Counted from the stretch's first letter, positions 27,464 to 36,089 are shown. The stretch is DNA of 63,458 nucleotides from an uncultured Ruminococcus sp. (GCA_900544395.1 UQVC01000014.1:1-63458); one strand, 5' to 3'. Program-made: numbers and translations. The notes: a model not told the origin generated them from the sequence alone.

Positions 27464-28075
27464 ATGAAAAAGTATGCCAATGCCTTTTTGAAATGGATCA
27501 CTTCTCTTCTGGAGGTTGTGATCGCTCTGGTCCTTGCGGCCACGATCATCATCATGACCTTCCAGCTGATCCTTTCCTTTCAGCATTTGTCAGACCTGAA
27601 CCAATATCCGAACTACGACGATATGCTGACGATCTGTTTTAACCTGATCATCGGTGTGGAGATGATACGCATGTTATACCTCCACACCCCGATCACCGTA
27701 TTTGAAGTTCTGCTTTTTGCCATTGCAAGGCAGATCATCATCGAACACGGATCCCCTGTCAACAGTCTGATCGGAGTGATCGCCATCGCGATCTTATTTG
27801 CCACGAGAAAATTCTTGTTTATGACATTTGATGAATCTGAAAAGATCATTTTCCGGTCTTCCCAGAAAGTCAAATATATCAACCGTCTCATCCATGTCCA
27901 TATCCCATATGAAGATGATGAGACGCTGCTCGATATTTTGTTAAAAAAAATGCGTGAAGAGGAGATGGAGATCGGAGTGGGAGCCTGTACCTATTTCTCA
28001 GACTTCGGTCTTCGCATTGCCAAGATCACCGATGGAAAAATTACAAGAATTGAAGTAATTCGTTCTATACAATAA
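27464..28075 (+). CDS. PsiE-like membrane protein
   Basis: A 203-residue protein with about four N-terminal transmembrane helices (residues 10-35, 55-75, 80-98, 100-125) and a C-terminal soluble domain (about 140-203) beginning YINRLIHVHIPYEDDETLLD. The membrane part resembles the phosphate-starvation-inducible PsiE family. The soluble domain is unidentified. CAGGAG precedes the ATG. It is co-transcribed with typA. No function can be assigned beyond a membrane protein. Confidence 0.65.
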   Translation: MKKYANAFLKWITSLLEVVIALVLAATIIIMTFQLILSFQHLSDLNQYPNYDDMLTICFNLIIGVEMIRMLYLHTPITVFEVLLFAIARQIIIEHGSPVNSLIGVIAIAILFATRKFLFMTFDESEKIIFRSSQKVKYINRLIHVHIPYEDDETLLDILLKKMREEEMEIGVGACTYFSDFGLRIAKITDGKITRIEVIRSIQ

Positions 28076-28085
28076 CAGATTTCCG

Positions 28086-28094
28086 TGTTATAAT
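28086..28094 (+). promoter_or_regulatory. extended -10 promoter of hpf
   Basis: TGT-TATAAT (TATAAT at 28089-28094), 72 nt before hpf; no good -35. Start site about 28101, just ahead of a leader hairpin. Confidence 0.6.
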
Positions 28095-28103
28095 GTTTAC
28101 ATA

Positions 28104-28140
28104 GTACAAAGAACCTTTTATAAAACGTTTTTCTTTGTAC
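28104..28140 (+). promoter_or_regulatory. stem-loop in the hpf 5' leader
   Basis: Perfect 10-bp inverted repeat GTACAAAGAA / TTCTTTGTAC (28104-28113, 28131-28140) with a 17-nt loop, 10 nt upstream of the AAAGGAG ribosome binding site. It lacks a T-tract, so it is more likely a stability or translation-control element than a terminator. Confidence 0.6.
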
Positions 28141-28166
28141 AATCTAAACAAAAGGAGTTGACCAGT

Positions 28167-28724
28167 ATGAACTTTATTATTAGTGGAAAAAACATCGATG
28201 TAACACCAGGCTTAAAGGACGCTATTGAACAGAAATTGGGAAAACTTGAAAGGTATTTCACTCCTGAAACAGAAATTATTGTAACACTTAGTGTGGAAAA
28301 GGAACGTCAGAAGATTGAAGTAACCATTCCTGTAAAAGGAAATATCATCCGATCCGAACAGACCAGCGACAATATGTATGTATCCGTTGATCTGGTTGAA
28401 GAAGTGATTGAACGGCAGCTTCGCAAATATAAAAACAAACTTGTTGCCAGAAGCCAGGGACATCCTACTGCTTCCGGTTCTACAAGTAATTTCAAAAAAG
28501 AATTCTTTGAATCTGAAGATGACAGTCCGGTAGATGATGAGGTACGGATCGTCCGCACCAAACGTTTCGGCATCAAGCCGATGTATCCGGAAGATGCATG
28601 CATCCAGATGGAACTGCTTGGACATGCTTTCTTCGTATTCTGCAATGCAGAGACAGATGAAGTCAATGTTGTTTACAAAAGAAAAGACGGTTCCTTCGGC
28701 TTAATCGAACCAGAATTCTCCTAA
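28167..28724 (+). CDS. hpf: ribosome hibernation promoting factor, long form
   Basis: A 185-residue long-form HPF that dimerises 70S ribosomes into inactive 100S particles in slow growth. The N-terminal domain (1-about 100) starts MNFIISGKNIDVTPGLKDAI; the linker is residues about 100-125; the C-terminal dimerisation domain holds RTKRFGIKPMYPEDA and GHAFFVFCNAETDEVNVVY. The ATG at 28167 is preferred to the TTG at 28158 because AAAGGAG is 9 nt upstream. Own promoter and leader hairpin. Confidence 0.95.
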   Translation: MNFIISGKNIDVTPGLKDAIEQKLGKLERYFTPETEIIVTLSVEKERQKIEVTIPVKGNIIRSEQTSDNMYVSVDLVEEVIERQLRKYKNKLVARSQGHPTASGSTSNFKKEFFESEDDSPVDDEVRIVRTKRFGIKPMYPEDACIQMELLGHAFFVFCNAETDEVNVVYKRKDGSFGLIEPEFS

Positions 28725-28736
28725 GATATGATACGC

Positions 28737-28776
28737 AGAGCCGCCGCATTTGCAATCCTGCAAATGCGGCGGCTCT
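28737..28776. terminator. 18-bp perfect hairpin between convergent genes
   Basis: Perfect 18-bp inverted repeat (28737-28754 with 28759-28776, loop ATCC), GC-rich core CCGCCGCATTTGCA. Only a mixed CTCTTCTTT follows, not a clean T-run. It lies between hpf and yigZ, which converge, so it probably ends both. Confidence 0.7.
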
Positions 28777-28801
28777 CTTCTTTGATCGGATTTTTCAAAC
28801 T

Positions 28802-29449
28802 TCAGTCAAATACGACCATCTTCCCATCTATTTTTGCAAACCAGCAGTCCGTCTCCCGTTCAATCCCTGCCTGTGCATTCGTGGTCTCGATTACCTCTGC
28901 AATGAGCCGTTGTTCCTCCTCTTCGGAAATCAGAACAAGCACTTCCACTTTCTCTGTGTAGACACAATCCAGTGTGGTCAGCCCTCTTTGTCCCAAAAGG
29001 TACTGTATCTTTCCCAATCCTGTATAATCCGTCGTGATCCTGAGTTTAAATCCATAGATTTTGGTAATAATCTGACTGTGCAGCAATCCCTCCCTGGATG
29101 CCCCCGTATAAGCTCTGACCAGCCCCCCGGTCCCAAGAAGCGTGCCGCCAAAATACCGGGTTACTACAACCAGTACATTATGCAGCTTTTCTCCTTTGAT
29201 CACTTCCAGAATGGGCTTTCCGGCTGTGCCGCTGGGTTCTCCGTCATCACTGCAGCGTTCCTGTACTCTCTCTTCCCCGATTACATACGCCCAGCAGTGA
29301 TGTCTTGCATCCCAATACTTCTTTCGCACCTGCTCCAGATATTCCATTGCTGCTTCTTCTGAATCCACAGGGAACACTTCTGCGATAAACCGTGATTTTT
29401 TCTCCACGATCTCCGCTTTGGCTCCCTGATATATCGTCCTGTACTCCAT
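28802..29449 (-). CDS. YigZ/IMPACT family protein (UPF0029)
   Basis: A 215-residue protein of the YigZ/IMPACT family. The N-terminal domain has KKSRFIAEVFPVDSEEAAMEYL, HHCWAYVIG, SDDGEPSGTAGKPILEVI and VTRYFGGTLLGTGGLVRAY, all family hallmarks; a small C-terminal ferredoxin-like domain follows (about 140-215). In eukaryotes the family regulates GCN2; the bacterial role is unclear. Start at 29449, with GGGAG 6 nt upstream. Confidence 0.9.
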   Translation of the reverse strand: MEYRTIYQGAKAEIVEKKSRFIAEVFPVDSEEAAMEYLEQVRKKYWDARHHCWAYVIGEERVQERCSDDGEPSGTAGKPILEVIKGEKLHNVLVVVTRYFGGTLLGTGGLVRAYTGASREGLLHSQIITKIYGFKLRITTDYTGLGKIQYLLGQRGLTTLDCVYTEKVEVLVLISEEEEQRLIAEVIETTNAQAGIERETDCWFAKIDGKMVVFD

Positions 29450-29600
29450 TGTTCTCTCCCACCTTGTATTTCCACTTCCGGCTCGATACGACATCCCCGG
29501 ATCTTCTTATTTATATATACTATGCATTCCGGACAAACACAAGAAAAACTCCATATTTCTTAAAATTTTTTTATGAGAATATGAACTTTTTCTTTTTCCT

Positions 29601-29629
29601 TTGCTTTAAACAGGTATCTTTGATATAAT
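29601..29629 (+). promoter_or_regulatory. sigma-A promoter of the PBP gene
   Basis: TTGCTT (29601-29606), 17-nt spacer, TATAAT (29624-29629) with TGA extended -10; 30 nt before the ATG. Confidence 0.8.
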
Positions 29630-29659
29630 GAGTAGAATGAATAAAGGAGGATATTATTC

Positions 29660-32200
29660 ATGAATTACGGAAAAGAAAGCCTTTCGAAGAAGAAAAAAAA
29701 TGTATCTTCAAAGAAAAATATGAAAAAGAAACGGGTCGGCGTCCGTGTCTTTAAGGCCGTTGTGATCTGCTTCCTTCTCATCTGTATCATCGGGGCCGCC
29801 GGAGGCGGACTTTTCGTCAAAAAGATCATTGACGACACCCCGAAGATCACGCCTGCGGATGTAAAACCGAGCGGATACAAATCCCAGGTGGTCGCAGCAT
29901 CTACCGGACAGTCTCTGGCACAGTTCCGGGAAGCCGGTTCCAACCGTATCTATAAGACCATTGACAAGATTCCAAAGCATCTTGCCAATGCCTTTGTTGC
30001 CATCGAGGACGAACGTTTCTACGAACACAATGGAATCGATCTGCAGGGTATCTTAAGAGCCGGTCTGGTGGGCATCACCAGCGGGAATTTCTCTGAGGGA
30101 GCCAGTACCCTGACCCAGCAGCTCATTAAAAATAATGTCTTTCCGAATTTTACCGAAGAAAAGACATTCTACGACAGTCTGGAGCGAAAACTCCAGGAGC
30201 AGTATCTGGCGCTGGAAATTGAAAAGCAGATGACCAAAGAAGAGATCCTGGAAGCTTATATGAATACCATCAACCTCGGGCAGAACTGTCTCGGCGTCCA
30301 GTCTGCCGCAAAGCGTTATTTTAACCGTGACGTATCGGAACTGACGCTTTCCGAGTGCGCAGTGATCGCCGGCATCACCCAGAACCCAACCCGGTACGAT
30401 CCGGTTACCAACCCGCAGGAAAATGCCACTCGCCGGGATATCGTACTTGGCAATATGTTAAAACAGGGCTATATCACACAGCAGGAATTCGACGAAGCAA
30501 AAGCGGATCCGGTATATGACCGCATCCAGCAGACAGCCGTTGCAGCAGATGTGGACAAGCCAAACAGCTACTTTGTGGACGAGCTTGCAGAACAGGTACT
30601 GACGGATCTGCAGACCCGCAAGTCCTACTCTGCGACACAGGCACATAACCTGTTATACAGCGGCGGACTGACCATTTACGCCACACAGGATCCGACAATC
30701 CAGCAGATCTGTGACGAAGAAGTGGCCAATCCTGCAAATTATCCGTACGTCATCGAATATGGACTGCAGTATGCACTGACTGTCACACGGGCAAATGGAT
30801 CTGTGGAAAATTATGACCATAACGATGTCAGTACCTATATTGAGACTGCCTGGGGCCGCCAGTATCCACTGGATTTTGCATCACCGGAAGAAGCCAATCA
30901 GGCAGTTGCCGAATATAAGACAACCCTGAACATTCAGGAAGGCGATACTATTACAGAGAGCATCACCATTCCTCCGCAGCCACAGACTTCTGTGGTTGTG
31001 ATGGATCAGCATACCGGAGAAGTAAAAGCCATTGTAGGCGGACGCGGAGAAAAGACCGCAAGCTTCTCCCTGAACCGTGCGACCGATTCTCATCGCCAGC
31101 CCGGTTCCTGTTTCAAACCGCTGGGAGTTTACGCGCCTGCTATTGATATCGGAAAATACACACTGTCCACACTGATCGAGGATTCCCCATATACTTACAA
31201 TGACGGAACTCCGGTCAACAACTGGGACGGAAAATACATTGGTCAGGCAACCGTACGATATGCAATCCTTCATTCCATGAACGTCTGCGCCGTACGTACC
31301 TTAACGGATATCGGAGTGGATACCGGTATGAAATATCTGGAGAATTTTGGATTCACCACTCTGGTCAGCAAAGAAGACAATCCAAGTAAGAATGACTACA
31401 ACCAGTCTACTGCCCTTGGTGGTACAACAAACGGTGTATACAATATCGAACTTACCGCTGCCTATGCAGCTCTTGCCAATAACGGGGTCTATACCAAGCC
31501 GATCCTGTATACCAAAGTATTGGATCACGATGGAAATGTGATCCTGGACAACAGCACTCCGGAGACTCATCAGGTCGTGAAAGATTCCACTGCTGCTCTT
31601 TTAACCAACGCCATGCAGGATGTATTTAACAATCCCCATGGTACGGGTACAAATGCCCGCCTTGCAAATGGAATGCCTGCTTCCGGAAAAACCGGTACTT
31701 CTGAATTCAGTACCGACCTCTGGCTGGCTGCCTATACTCCATACTACACCTGTTCTGTATGGGGCGGCTATGATTCCAGCAAACCAATGGAAAATAGCAA
31801 TAGCGAAATTTGGCATGAAATCATCTGGAAGCGGATCATGGACCGTGTGGACAGTGCACTGGGACTGCAGCCTAAGAACTTCACCATGCCTGCTTCCGTA
31901 GAACAGAAAACAGTATGTTCCCAAACCGGACTGCTGGCGGTAAGCAGCTGTCCTTCCTACACCGAATATTTTGCAAAAGGAACGGGGCCAAGCTCCAGCT
32001 GTTCCGGCCATTATGTGGAAAAAGAAGAGGATGAGGAGGATACGAAGGAGTCCGAAGACAAAGAAGATTCCGAGGAGGAAGACGATTCCGGAGATGACAG
32101 TGAAGATAGCGGAAATGACAACAATAACTCCGGAGGAAACGGTGGAAATGGCGGTGACAGCGGAAATGGCGGTACCGTAACTCCACCGGAAGAATCATAA
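29660..32200 (+). CDS. class A penicillin-binding protein (PBP1a-type)
   Basis: An 846-residue bifunctional peptidoglycan synthase. A very basic cytoplasmic N-terminus (about 1-30) and one membrane anchor (about 32-55) precede the GT51 glycosyltransferase (EDERFYEHNG at about 116, EGASTLTQQLIKN) and the transpeptidase, with SxxK at S483-K486 (GSCFK), SMN, and KTG at 677-679. The C-terminal 60 residues are low complexity: acidic E/D/S, then N and G repeats, ending in prolines, probably an extended wall-facing tail. AAAGGAGG precedes the start. Stands as a single transcription unit. Confidence 0.95.
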   Translation: MNYGKESLSKKKKNVSSKKNMKKKRVGVRVFKAVVICFLLICIIGAAGGGLFVKKIIDDTPKITPADVKPSGYKSQVVAASTGQSLAQFREAGSNRIYKTIDKIPKHLANAFVAIEDERFYEHNGIDLQGILRAGLVGITSGNFSEGASTLTQQLIKNNVFPNFTEEKTFYDSLERKLQEQYLALEIEKQMTKEEILEAYMNTINLGQNCLGVQSAAKRYFNRDVSELTLSECAVIAGITQNPTRYDPVTNPQENATRRDIVLGNMLKQGYITQQEFDEAKADPVYDRIQQTAVAADVDKPNSYFVDELAEQVLTDLQTRKSYSATQAHNLLYSGGLTIYATQDPTIQQICDEEVANPANYPYVIEYGLQYALTVTRANGSVENYDHNDVSTYIETAWGRQYPLDFASPEEANQAVAEYKTTLNIQEGDTITESITIPPQPQTSVVVMDQHTGEVKAIVGGRGEKTASFSLNRATDSHRQPGSCFKPLGVYAPAIDIGKYTLSTLIEDSPYTYNDGTPVNNWDGKYIGQATVRYAILHSMNVCAVRTLTDIGVDTGMKYLENFGFTTLVSKEDNPSKNDYNQSTALGGTTNGVYNIELTAAYAALANNGVYTKPILYTKVLDHDGNVILDNSTPETHQVVKDSTAALLTNAMQDVFNNPHGTGTNARLANGMPASGKTGTSEFSTDLWLAAYTPYYTCSVWGGYDSSKPMENSNSEIWHEIIWKRIMDRVDSALGLQPKNFTMPASVEQKTVCSQTGLLAVSSCPSYTEYFAKGTGPSSSCSGHYVEKEEDEEDTKESEDKEDSEEEDDSGDDSEDSGNDNNNSGGNGGNGGDSGNGGTVTPPEES

Positions 32201-32216
32201 AACCAAACAACCATCT

Positions 32217-32269
32217 AAAAAGAGAGAAGCGCCTGAACATTCTTGTTTTGAGCATCTTCTCTCTTTTTT
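32217..32269. terminator. bidirectional intrinsic terminator
   Basis: 13-bp perfect outer stem AAAAAGAGAGAAG / CTTCTCTCTTTTT (32217-32229, 32256-32268) with a partly paired interior. It ends both the PBP gene and the convergent selenium cluster. Confidence 0.85.
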
Positions 32270-32273
32270 CATT

Positions 32274-32504
32274 TTATACAACCAGTTCATACACCTGATG
32301 ACAAACCATCTGTCCGGTCAATGTCCGGATTTTTTCCCGTTCACTGACCGGAGCCGAAAAACTCAGCCCGCACCCTGCTGTAATTGCCCTTGGCACCGGG
32401 ATCAGTCTTCCCTGGATATCTTCTTCTTTTGCTTTTGCTTCAAACGCCATAGCTGCTGTAGTCGTCTCAAATGTCACAATGACCCGCAATTCTTTTGGTC
32501 TCAT
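32274..32504 (-). CDS. DUF3343 putative Se/S carrier-like protein
   Basis: A 76-residue protein with the DUF3343 pattern: VTFETTTAAMAFEAKAKE, then GRLIPVPRAITAGCGLSF with the conserved Cys in an AGCG turn. The family is described as a possible selenium or sulfur carrier and often sits with selD and yedF. It overlaps the desulfurase gene by 4 nt (ATGA) and is last in the selenium cluster. Biochemistry is unproven. Confidence 0.85.
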   Translation of the reverse strand: MRPKELRVIVTFETTTAAMAFEAKAKEEDIQGRLIPVPRAITAGCGLSFSAPVSEREKIRTLTGQMVCHQVYELVV

Positions 32505-33646
32505 ACACTTCCTCCTGTCATTTCCCGAAGTGCCTGGACGGTTTCCTGTATCTGTTCTTCTGTCACAAAGTGCGAAAAGCTAAATCGAACCATTCCCTGC
32601 TCTTCTGTGTGAAACGTCTGGTGCATCAGTGGCGCACAATGTGCTCCCGGACGGGTCTGGATTCCATATACCTCGGAGAGTTCGTCGCTGACCGCTGCCG
32701 AATCATAATCTCCGATATTCAGTGACACGATCGGAGCTCTGCTTTGCATCTCTGAAAAATCTCCATAAACACGGACAGACTCGATTTCCGTCACCCCTTC
32801 ATAAAACTGCTGCATCCGCTCACATTCTATTCTGTGAATGGAATCGACTCCCTGTTCCAATATGTACTGCAATGCTGCATGAAGGCCTGCGATCCCATGT
32901 CCATTCAAAGTTCCTGCCTCCAAAGCGGTGGGCATCTGAGAGGGCTGTGTTCTTAAAAAACTCTGTACGCCGCTTCCTCCCACCTTGAATGCCGGAAGCT
33001 GTATCTTTTCACTTACGATCATACCGCCTGTTCCCTGTGGACCCATCAGCCCTTTATGCCCTGTAAAGCAAAGAATATCAATCTGATCTTTCTGCATATC
33101 AATGGGAAAGACGCCTGCTGTCTGGGAGGCATCCACCACAAACAGAATCCCGTATTTTTTACACAACGCTCCGATTTCCCGGATCGGATTAACGTTTCCT
33201 GTCACATTAGAGGCATGGGTGCATACAAACACATCCAGCCCCTTTTGAAACAGCATCTCTACGGATTCCAGAGAAATTCTTCCTTTTTCATCTGCTCCCA
33301 CGATTTCTGTGGTGCTTCCTCTCTGCCCTGCCAGATACAGAGGGCGCAGGACACTATTATGATCCATAGCAGTCGCCGCCATCCGGATTCCCGGTCTTGC
33401 CAGCCCCTGAATTGCAATATTCAGCGCTTCTGTCGCATTACTGGTAAACACCACCTGCTCCGGCGCCGGACCGCCAAACAATTCACAGAGCAGCCTTCTT
33501 GTCTCATAAATCATGCGGGCGCTGCTTAAACTGGACGCATGACTCCCCCTGCCTGCATTTCCCATGGTCAAAATGGCATCATATACTGCCTGTGCAACTT
33601 CTTTGGGACGATCATAACTGGTCGCCGCGCTGTCCAGATAAATCAT
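32501..33646 (-). CDS. cysteine desulfurase-family aminotransferase (class V)
   Basis: A 381-residue PLP enzyme of the class V/cysteine desulfurase family. Seen: IYLDSAATS at the N-terminus, FTSNATEALN, THASNVTGNVNPI, the PLP lysine in CFTGHKGLMGPQG, and a late RPGAHCAPL with a candidate catalytic cysteine. It belongs to the branch linked with selD, and may release S or Se from cysteine or selenocysteine for SelD. It overlaps yedF by 4 nt upstream and DUF3343 by 4 nt downstream, so the three are translationally coupled. Confidence 0.88.
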   Translation of the reverse strand: MIYLDSAATSYDRPKEVAQAVYDAILTMGNAGRGSHASSLSSARMIYETRRLLCELFGGPAPEQVVFTSNATEALNIAIQGLARPGIRMAATAMDHNSVLRPLYLAGQRGSTTEIVGADEKGRISLESVEMLFQKGLDVFVCTHASNVTGNVNPIREIGALCKKYGILFVVDASQTAGVFPIDMQKDQIDILCFTGHKGLMGPQGTGGMIVSEKIQLPAFKVGGSGVQSFLRTQPSQMPTALEAGTLNGHGIAGLHAALQYILEQGVDSIHRIECERMQQFYEGVTEIESVRVYGDFSEMQSRAPIVSLNIGDYDSAAVSDELSEVYGIQTRPGAHCAPLMHQTFHTEEQGMVRFSFSHFVTEEQIQETVQALREMTGGSV

Positions 33647-34260
33647 GGCTTCACAACCTTCCCTGCCTGCATCATTTTTTCACAGATCACATACATATTG
33701 GTCACATTTCCCACTGCAAGTTTCTCTGTCAAACCATAGTGGTTCAGACAAGTGCCGCAAGTCAGGATCTCCACTCCCTGCGATTCCAGAAGCTTCAGAT
33801 CTTCCAGGGAATCTGATCCTTCTACAGAAAGTTTTGCACCTCCATTGTACATGATCACAGCAGACGGCAGTTCCTCCTGACTGGTGAGCGCATAGAGAAA
33901 TCCCTTCATCAAAGCCTTTCCCAGCGTCTCGTCTCCTTCTCCCATTTTATCGGAAGAAAGCACCACTACGGTTTCCTTAGATCCTGCAGACGGAATCTGA
34001 CACGGGATGCATTCTGTCTCCTGTTCTTCTCCTTCAAAACAACCTCCTGTGATGACTGCCCGGAATGTGTGACCATCCAGCGTTTCATACCGAAATGGCA
34101 GCTGTTTCTGACGTGCCATCTTTTCCAGATTCTGGACGGCAATCTCATTGTCCACCAGTGTCTCTACTTCATCCTGTTCCGTCATCTGCGCCAGAACTTT
34201 TTTTGTCTCCACCACAGGGATCGGACACTGTTTTCCTCTTGCATCAACTGTATACTTCAT
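33643..34260 (-). CDS. yedF: selenium metabolism protein YedF (TusA-DsrE fusion)
   Basis: A 205-residue protein with two domains. Residues 1-70 are TusA-like, with DARGKQCPIPVVETKKVL carrying the sulfur/selenium-binding CPxP cysteine (C12). Residues about 90-205 are DsrE-like, with VVLSSDKMGEGDETLGKALMKGF split by family features and a CGTCLNHYG motif. The family is named for linkage to selenium traits. It lies 12 nt after selD. Confidence 0.88.
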   Translation of the reverse strand: MKYTVDARGKQCPIPVVETKKVLAQMTEQDEVETLVDNEIAVQNLEKMARQKQLPFRYETLDGHTFRAVITGGCFEGEEQETECIPCQIPSAGSKETVVVLSSDKMGEGDETLGKALMKGFLYALTSQEELPSAVIMYNGGAKLSVEGSDSLEDLKLLESQGVEILTCGTCLNHYGLTEKLAVGNVTNMYVICEKMMQAGKVVKP

Positions 34261-34272
34261 ACATTCGCACCT

Positions 34273-35301
34273 CTACTCTACATATATTTTTTGTTCTCTT
34301 TTTTCCAGGACTTCTCCTACGATTCCACAGGGAAGTCCTAATGTTTTTAACTCTTCCAGACATGCAGCCGCATCTTCTTTTGCCATACTGACCAAAAGTC
34401 CGCCCGACGTCTGCGGATCGAATAAAATTTCTTCCATTTCGAAAGGCACATGCTCAAACCATACTTCTGCTCCCACATGGTTCCGATTGCGCTGAGCTGC
34501 CGCTGTGAGATAAAATTCTCCTGCATACTCATAAGCCTCCTGGATATACGGAATCTGACTGCTTTGGATCCTGGCTGAATACGTTTCTCCCAACATCTCG
34601 GAAAGATGTCCTAAAAATCCAAATCCGGTTACATCTGTACAGCCGTGTACCTGATAGCGTCTCACTGTTTCAGAGGCATATTTGTTCAGTGTCGTCATAG
34701 AACGGACTGCCTGCTCCATCGCCTCTTTGGACGCTTCTCCAATCCGATTGGCAGTACAGACAATTCCCACACCCAGTGGTTTTGTCAAAATCAAAGCATC
34801 TCCTGCCTGACATCCATTATTGGCAAACACTTTGTCCGGATGGATCATTCCCATAACAGACAGACCATATTTCACATCCGCATCCGCAATGGAATGTCCG
34901 CCCGCCAGCACACCGCCTGCTTCTTTGACTTTTTCTCCGCCTCCCAGCATGATCTGTCCCAGGATATTCAGATCCCAATTCTCTGGAAAGCATACGATAT
35001 TCAGCGCAGTCTTCACGTCCCCGCCCATGGCATAGATATCGCTGAGCGCATTGGCTGCCGCGATCTGCCCGAAAGTATACGGATCCTCTACCATAGGCGG
35101 AAAAAAATCCAGAGTCTGTACCACTGCCAGATCTTCCGTCAGTTTGTATACAGCCGCATCGTCCGAACTGTCATATCCGATCATCAGATTTTCATCCCAT
35201 GTTTTGGGGATCTTTTCCAGCACTCTTGCCAGAATCCCTGGTCCCAGCTTCGCCGTACATCCTCCGCCTTTACAAAATACAATTTCTTCTTTCTCACTCA
35301 T
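34273..35301 (-). CDS. selD: selenide, water dikinase
   Basis: A 342-residue SelD that makes selenophosphate from selenide and ATP. The glycine-rich active-site loop has C15 and K18 (GGGCTAK); the catalytic residue is Cys, not selenocysteine. Further motifs are DDAAVYKL, QTLDFFPPMVEDPYTFGQIAAANALSD, GGHSIAD, and TDVTGFGFLGH. It opens the four-gene selenium cluster. selA, selB and tRNA-Sec are not in this window, so the end use of selenium (Sec, selenouridine, or the labile-selenium molybdenum hydroxylases) cannot be told here. Confidence 0.95.
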   Translation of the reverse strand: MSEKEEIVFCKGGGCTAKLGPGILARVLEKIPKTWDENLMIGYDSSDDAAVYKLTEDLAVVQTLDFFPPMVEDPYTFGQIAAANALSDIYAMGGDVKTALNIVCFPENWDLNILGQIMLGGGEKVKEAGGVLAGGHSIADADVKYGLSVMGMIHPDKVFANNGCQAGDALILTKPLGVGIVCTANRIGEASKEAMEQAVRSMTTLNKYASETVRRYQVHGCTDVTGFGFLGHLSEMLGETYSARIQSSQIPYIQEAYEYAGEFYLTAAAQRNRNHVGAEVWFEHVPFEMEEILFDPQTSGGLLVSMAKEDAAACLEELKTLGLPCGIVGEVLEKREQKIYVE

Positions 35302-35335
35302 CTATGTTTCTGCCTCTCTTTCCCCCTTTTTCTTT

Positions 35336-35341
35336 ATTATA
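35336..35341 (-). promoter_or_regulatory. candidate -10 of the selD operon
   Basis: TATAAT on the minus strand (35341-35336), about 35 nt before selD; the -35 is weak. Confidence 0.5.
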
Positions 35342-35391
35342 CCGCATCTCTGAAAAAGTAACTACCCTGCATCAGCTTTTCCGGCCATAAA

Positions 35392-35940
35392 CTACACTTC
35401 CCTCTCACACATTACGATGATTTTCTGCGGGGTCGTCATTGGAGGAATACTAAAGGTGGTTGTCGTGTAGTAAACAAGTAATTCCATATTTCCTGGTCTG
35501 CATGTAAAACGCTGCCCATTCTGCGTCACCATATTTGTCATAGGTCCGATATTCAGCCGGAGTGCATTTTCTTCTGCCACCAGATCTTCATCAAAAAAGT
35601 TCAGCATCACGTTTTGCTCTCCCCGGATTGCCGTCACGATTTCTGCCCGGTACTGCGGCGGATAGATTGCCGGAACCGGAAGACTGGTGTCATAAAACGC
35701 TGCGATCCGCATCCCTTTTCTGAGTCTGACACTGTCTATGACTATCGTATCTGCTGAAACAATGAACTGAACCTCTCCATTTTCTGTATCCAGTCTGATC
35801 AGCTGACTGCAGCAGGATTCTCCTCTTTGAATTTCCCGAATGATACCTTTGATCTGTCCGTATGCTTCATATGCCATGTTGTATACCGCCTTTTTCTTCT
35901 CGTTTTTCTTATCATATGAAGATTTCACAGGATTGTTCAT
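35392..35940 (-). CDS. conserved hypothetical protein, beta-rich
   Basis: I do not recognise this gene. From ATG 35940 (after AAGGGAG) it would be 182 residues; an ATG at 35877 (MAYEAYGQIKGII, with AAAGG 11 nt upstream) is an equally good start. The core has alternating hydrophobic residues suggesting beta strands (VQFIVSADTIVID, GMRIAAFYDTS), then PAIYPPQYRAEIV, MLNFFDEDLV, and a repeated Thr stretch before IPPM. There is no signal peptide or membrane helix from the internal starts. It lies between selD (same strand) and the divergent yitT leader. Confidence 0.65.
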   Translation of the reverse strand: MNNPVKSSYDKKNEKKKAVYNMAYEAYGQIKGIIREIQRGESCCSQLIRLDTENGEVQFIVSADTIVIDSVRLRKGMRIAAFYDTSLPVPAIYPPQYRAEIVTAIRGEQNVMLNFFDEDLVAEENALRLNIGPMTNMVTQNGQRFTCRPGNMELLVYYTTTTFSIPPMTTPQKIIVMCEREV

Positions 35941-35948
35941 TTTCTCCC

Positions 35949-35978
35949 TTGTATTTTTTCCTGAAATTATGCTATACT
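35949..35978 (+). promoter_or_regulatory. promoter of the yitT leader
   Basis: TTGTAT (35949-35954), 18-nt spacer, TATACT (35973-35978) with TGC extended -10. It overlaps the start region of the divergent hypothetical gene. Confidence 0.65.
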
Positions 35979-36013
35979 GTTTTTCAGAAATTAGAAAAAG
36001 GAAGCGGAACACT

Positions 36014-36070
36014 ATGAATCGATATCATACAGTATCTGATTTAATTTCATACAATCTTTACACAGGCTGA
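36014..36070 (+). CDS. 18-residue leader peptide upstream of yitT
   Basis: A short frame, MNRYHTVSDLISYNLYTG, starting 36 nt after the -10, with AAAAAGGAAGCGG upstream as a loose ribosome binding site. Its stop TGA (36068-36070) falls inside the 5' arm and loop of the terminator that follows. Three of eighteen codons are Tyr. The layout is that of an attenuator leader peptide; that it is translated is inference. Confidence 0.55.
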   Translation: MNRYHTVSDLISYNLYTG

Positions 36071-36089
36071 CAGACAGCCTGTTTTTTTT
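36062..36089 (+). terminator. intrinsic terminator / attenuator before yitT
   Basis: Perfect 8-bp stem ACAGGCTG / CAGCCTGT (36062-36069, 36075-36082), 5-nt loop, T8. It lies between the leader promoter and yitT, so it would stop most transcripts before the gene unless ribosome position or another factor prevents folding. Confidence 0.85.

Noticed and set aside
29692..29700. A8 run in the PBP gene as a phase-variation site
   Set aside because: It lies in a lysine-rich basic tail where AAA codons are expected, and A8 runs also occur elsewhere (for example in prfB).
35240..35301. Selenocysteine codon in SelD
   Set aside because: The active-site position is TGT (Cys15); there is no in-frame TGA.
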